Source of the DNA: Staphylococcus sp.
Lineage (GTDB): Bacteria; Bacteroidota; Bacteroidia; Bacteroidales; Muribaculaceae
Assembly (NCBI GenBank): GCA_023665865.1
Contig: JAMPDC010000001.1
Span: forward strand, 2,240,021-2,304,020
Length of the DNA: 64,000 nucleotides
Reading direction: 5' to 3'
The notes under the pieces are model-generated. The model saw only the letters and a program-made list of their open reading frames with translations, did not search any database and was not told the DNA's origin. Both the position numbers and the translations under genes were made by a program. Shown one piece after another: positions 63,739-64,000 of this stretch. Within the stretch, counting starts at the first letter, position 1; every line of letters begins with the position of its first letter.

Positions 63739-64000
63739 TCATACAGCGCTTCCCTCTTCAGGAATCACTACTTTCTGACTGACACGGGTATTGGCAAGAA
63801 ATCCAAAACCGACAGTGCTTATAGCTGCAAGGGTGAAAGCCACAACACGGTTTTCGATTCCAAAAAACTGCGGTGACACAAACACGAAGCAAGTGACGAC
63901 AAATGTCATGGCGACAGCCGGAATCAGCGCTACCCAATAGTTGCTTTTGCGGCGGGCAAGCCACACATAGATTGTCCACAGCACTACCGCTGCCAGTGTC
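63739..64000 (-). CDS. CstA-like carbon starvation protein, C-terminal fragment
   Basis: The open frame runs into the window edge, so only the last 86 residues are seen. No start codon belongs to it here; the GTG at 63,984 is internal. The fragment has three membrane helices (WTIYVWLARR then YWVALIPAVAMTFVVTCFVF and VVAFTLAAISTVGFGFL). These resemble the end of CstA/YjiY peptide or pyruvate transporters. The gene is upstream of DUF4286 and ruvC on the same strand. Confidence 0.65.
   Translation of the reverse strand, partial: TLAAVVLWTIYVWLARRKSNYWVALIPAVAMTFVVTCFVFVSPQFFGIENRVVAFTLAAISTVGFGFLANTRVSQKVVIPEEGSAV

Overview
The window looks like a chromosome segment of a gut Bacteroidota, most likely a Bacteroidales of the Muribaculaceae type (the family is inference). 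The support is a set of Bacteroidota-typical families (DUF4924, DUF4286, the TamL lipoprotein paired with TamB, a PCMD protein, class I fumarase, class II NrdJ). Promoters also match the Bacteroidota pattern TTTG-N19-21-TAnnTTTG, and Shine-Dalgarno sites are weak or absent. No rRNA, tRNA, CRISPR array or insertion sequence was recognised.

Layout. 0-12.9 kb: an efflux outer-membrane protein, a nitroreductase, B12-dependent ribonucleotide reductase, a phosphoethanolamine transferase with an Omp85-type barrel, the tightly packed set histidine kinase-prmC-recX-comF, and fumarase. 13-21.7 kb: mutS2, an SOS-type umuD-umuC pair, a PepSY-like exported protein, tilS coupled to an HMA-AraC regulator, rmuC, and a 55-residue ORF behind rmuC's start. 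21.8-28.7 kb: a complete glycine cleavage operon (lplA-gcvT-gcvH-gcvPA-gcvPB-lpdA) closed by a strong bidirectional terminator. 28.7-39.8 kb: a DUF4924 gene, menD, a MurU-like nucleotidyltransferase overlapping an AmgK-RapZ fusion, an rRNA/tRNA methyltransferase, radA, a PCMD protein, trmN6, a CPBP protease and rlmD.

39.84-40.70 kb is a gene-free, AT-rich stretch that leads to a dif-like site. It holds a leftward promoter and a matching terminator that could define a non-coding RNA of about 375 nt. 40,702-46,845 is an apparently intact integrated microvirus (ssDNA phage, Microviridae, Alpavirinae-like) of 6,129 bp. It lies between two copies of a 15-bp XerC/XerD (dif) core. All its genes run leftward: a 75-residue protein, an M15 peptidase, a 29-residue 'smalltalk'-like membrane peptide, VP1 capsid, a possible 27-residue peptide, VP3 scaffold, VP2 pilot and the VP4 replication protein. 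It has no integrase, so host XerCD is the expected recombinase. Its rightmost promoter straddles the attachment site.

46.85-57.2 kb: topB, two small exported proteins, TamL and TamB, all leftward. 57.4-62.8 kb, rightward: a membrane protein coupled to a Dus enzyme, cdsA, a lipoprotein alpha-amylase, a winged-helix protein and a family 2 glycosyltransferase. 62.8-64 kb, leftward: ruvC, DUF4286 and the 3' end of a carbon-starvation (CstA) gene that runs off the window.

The microvirus provirus with its own lysis-like cassette is the stand-out system. The AmgK-RapZ/MurU pair, the HMA-AraC fusion and the candidate RNA beside dif are the next most interesting items.
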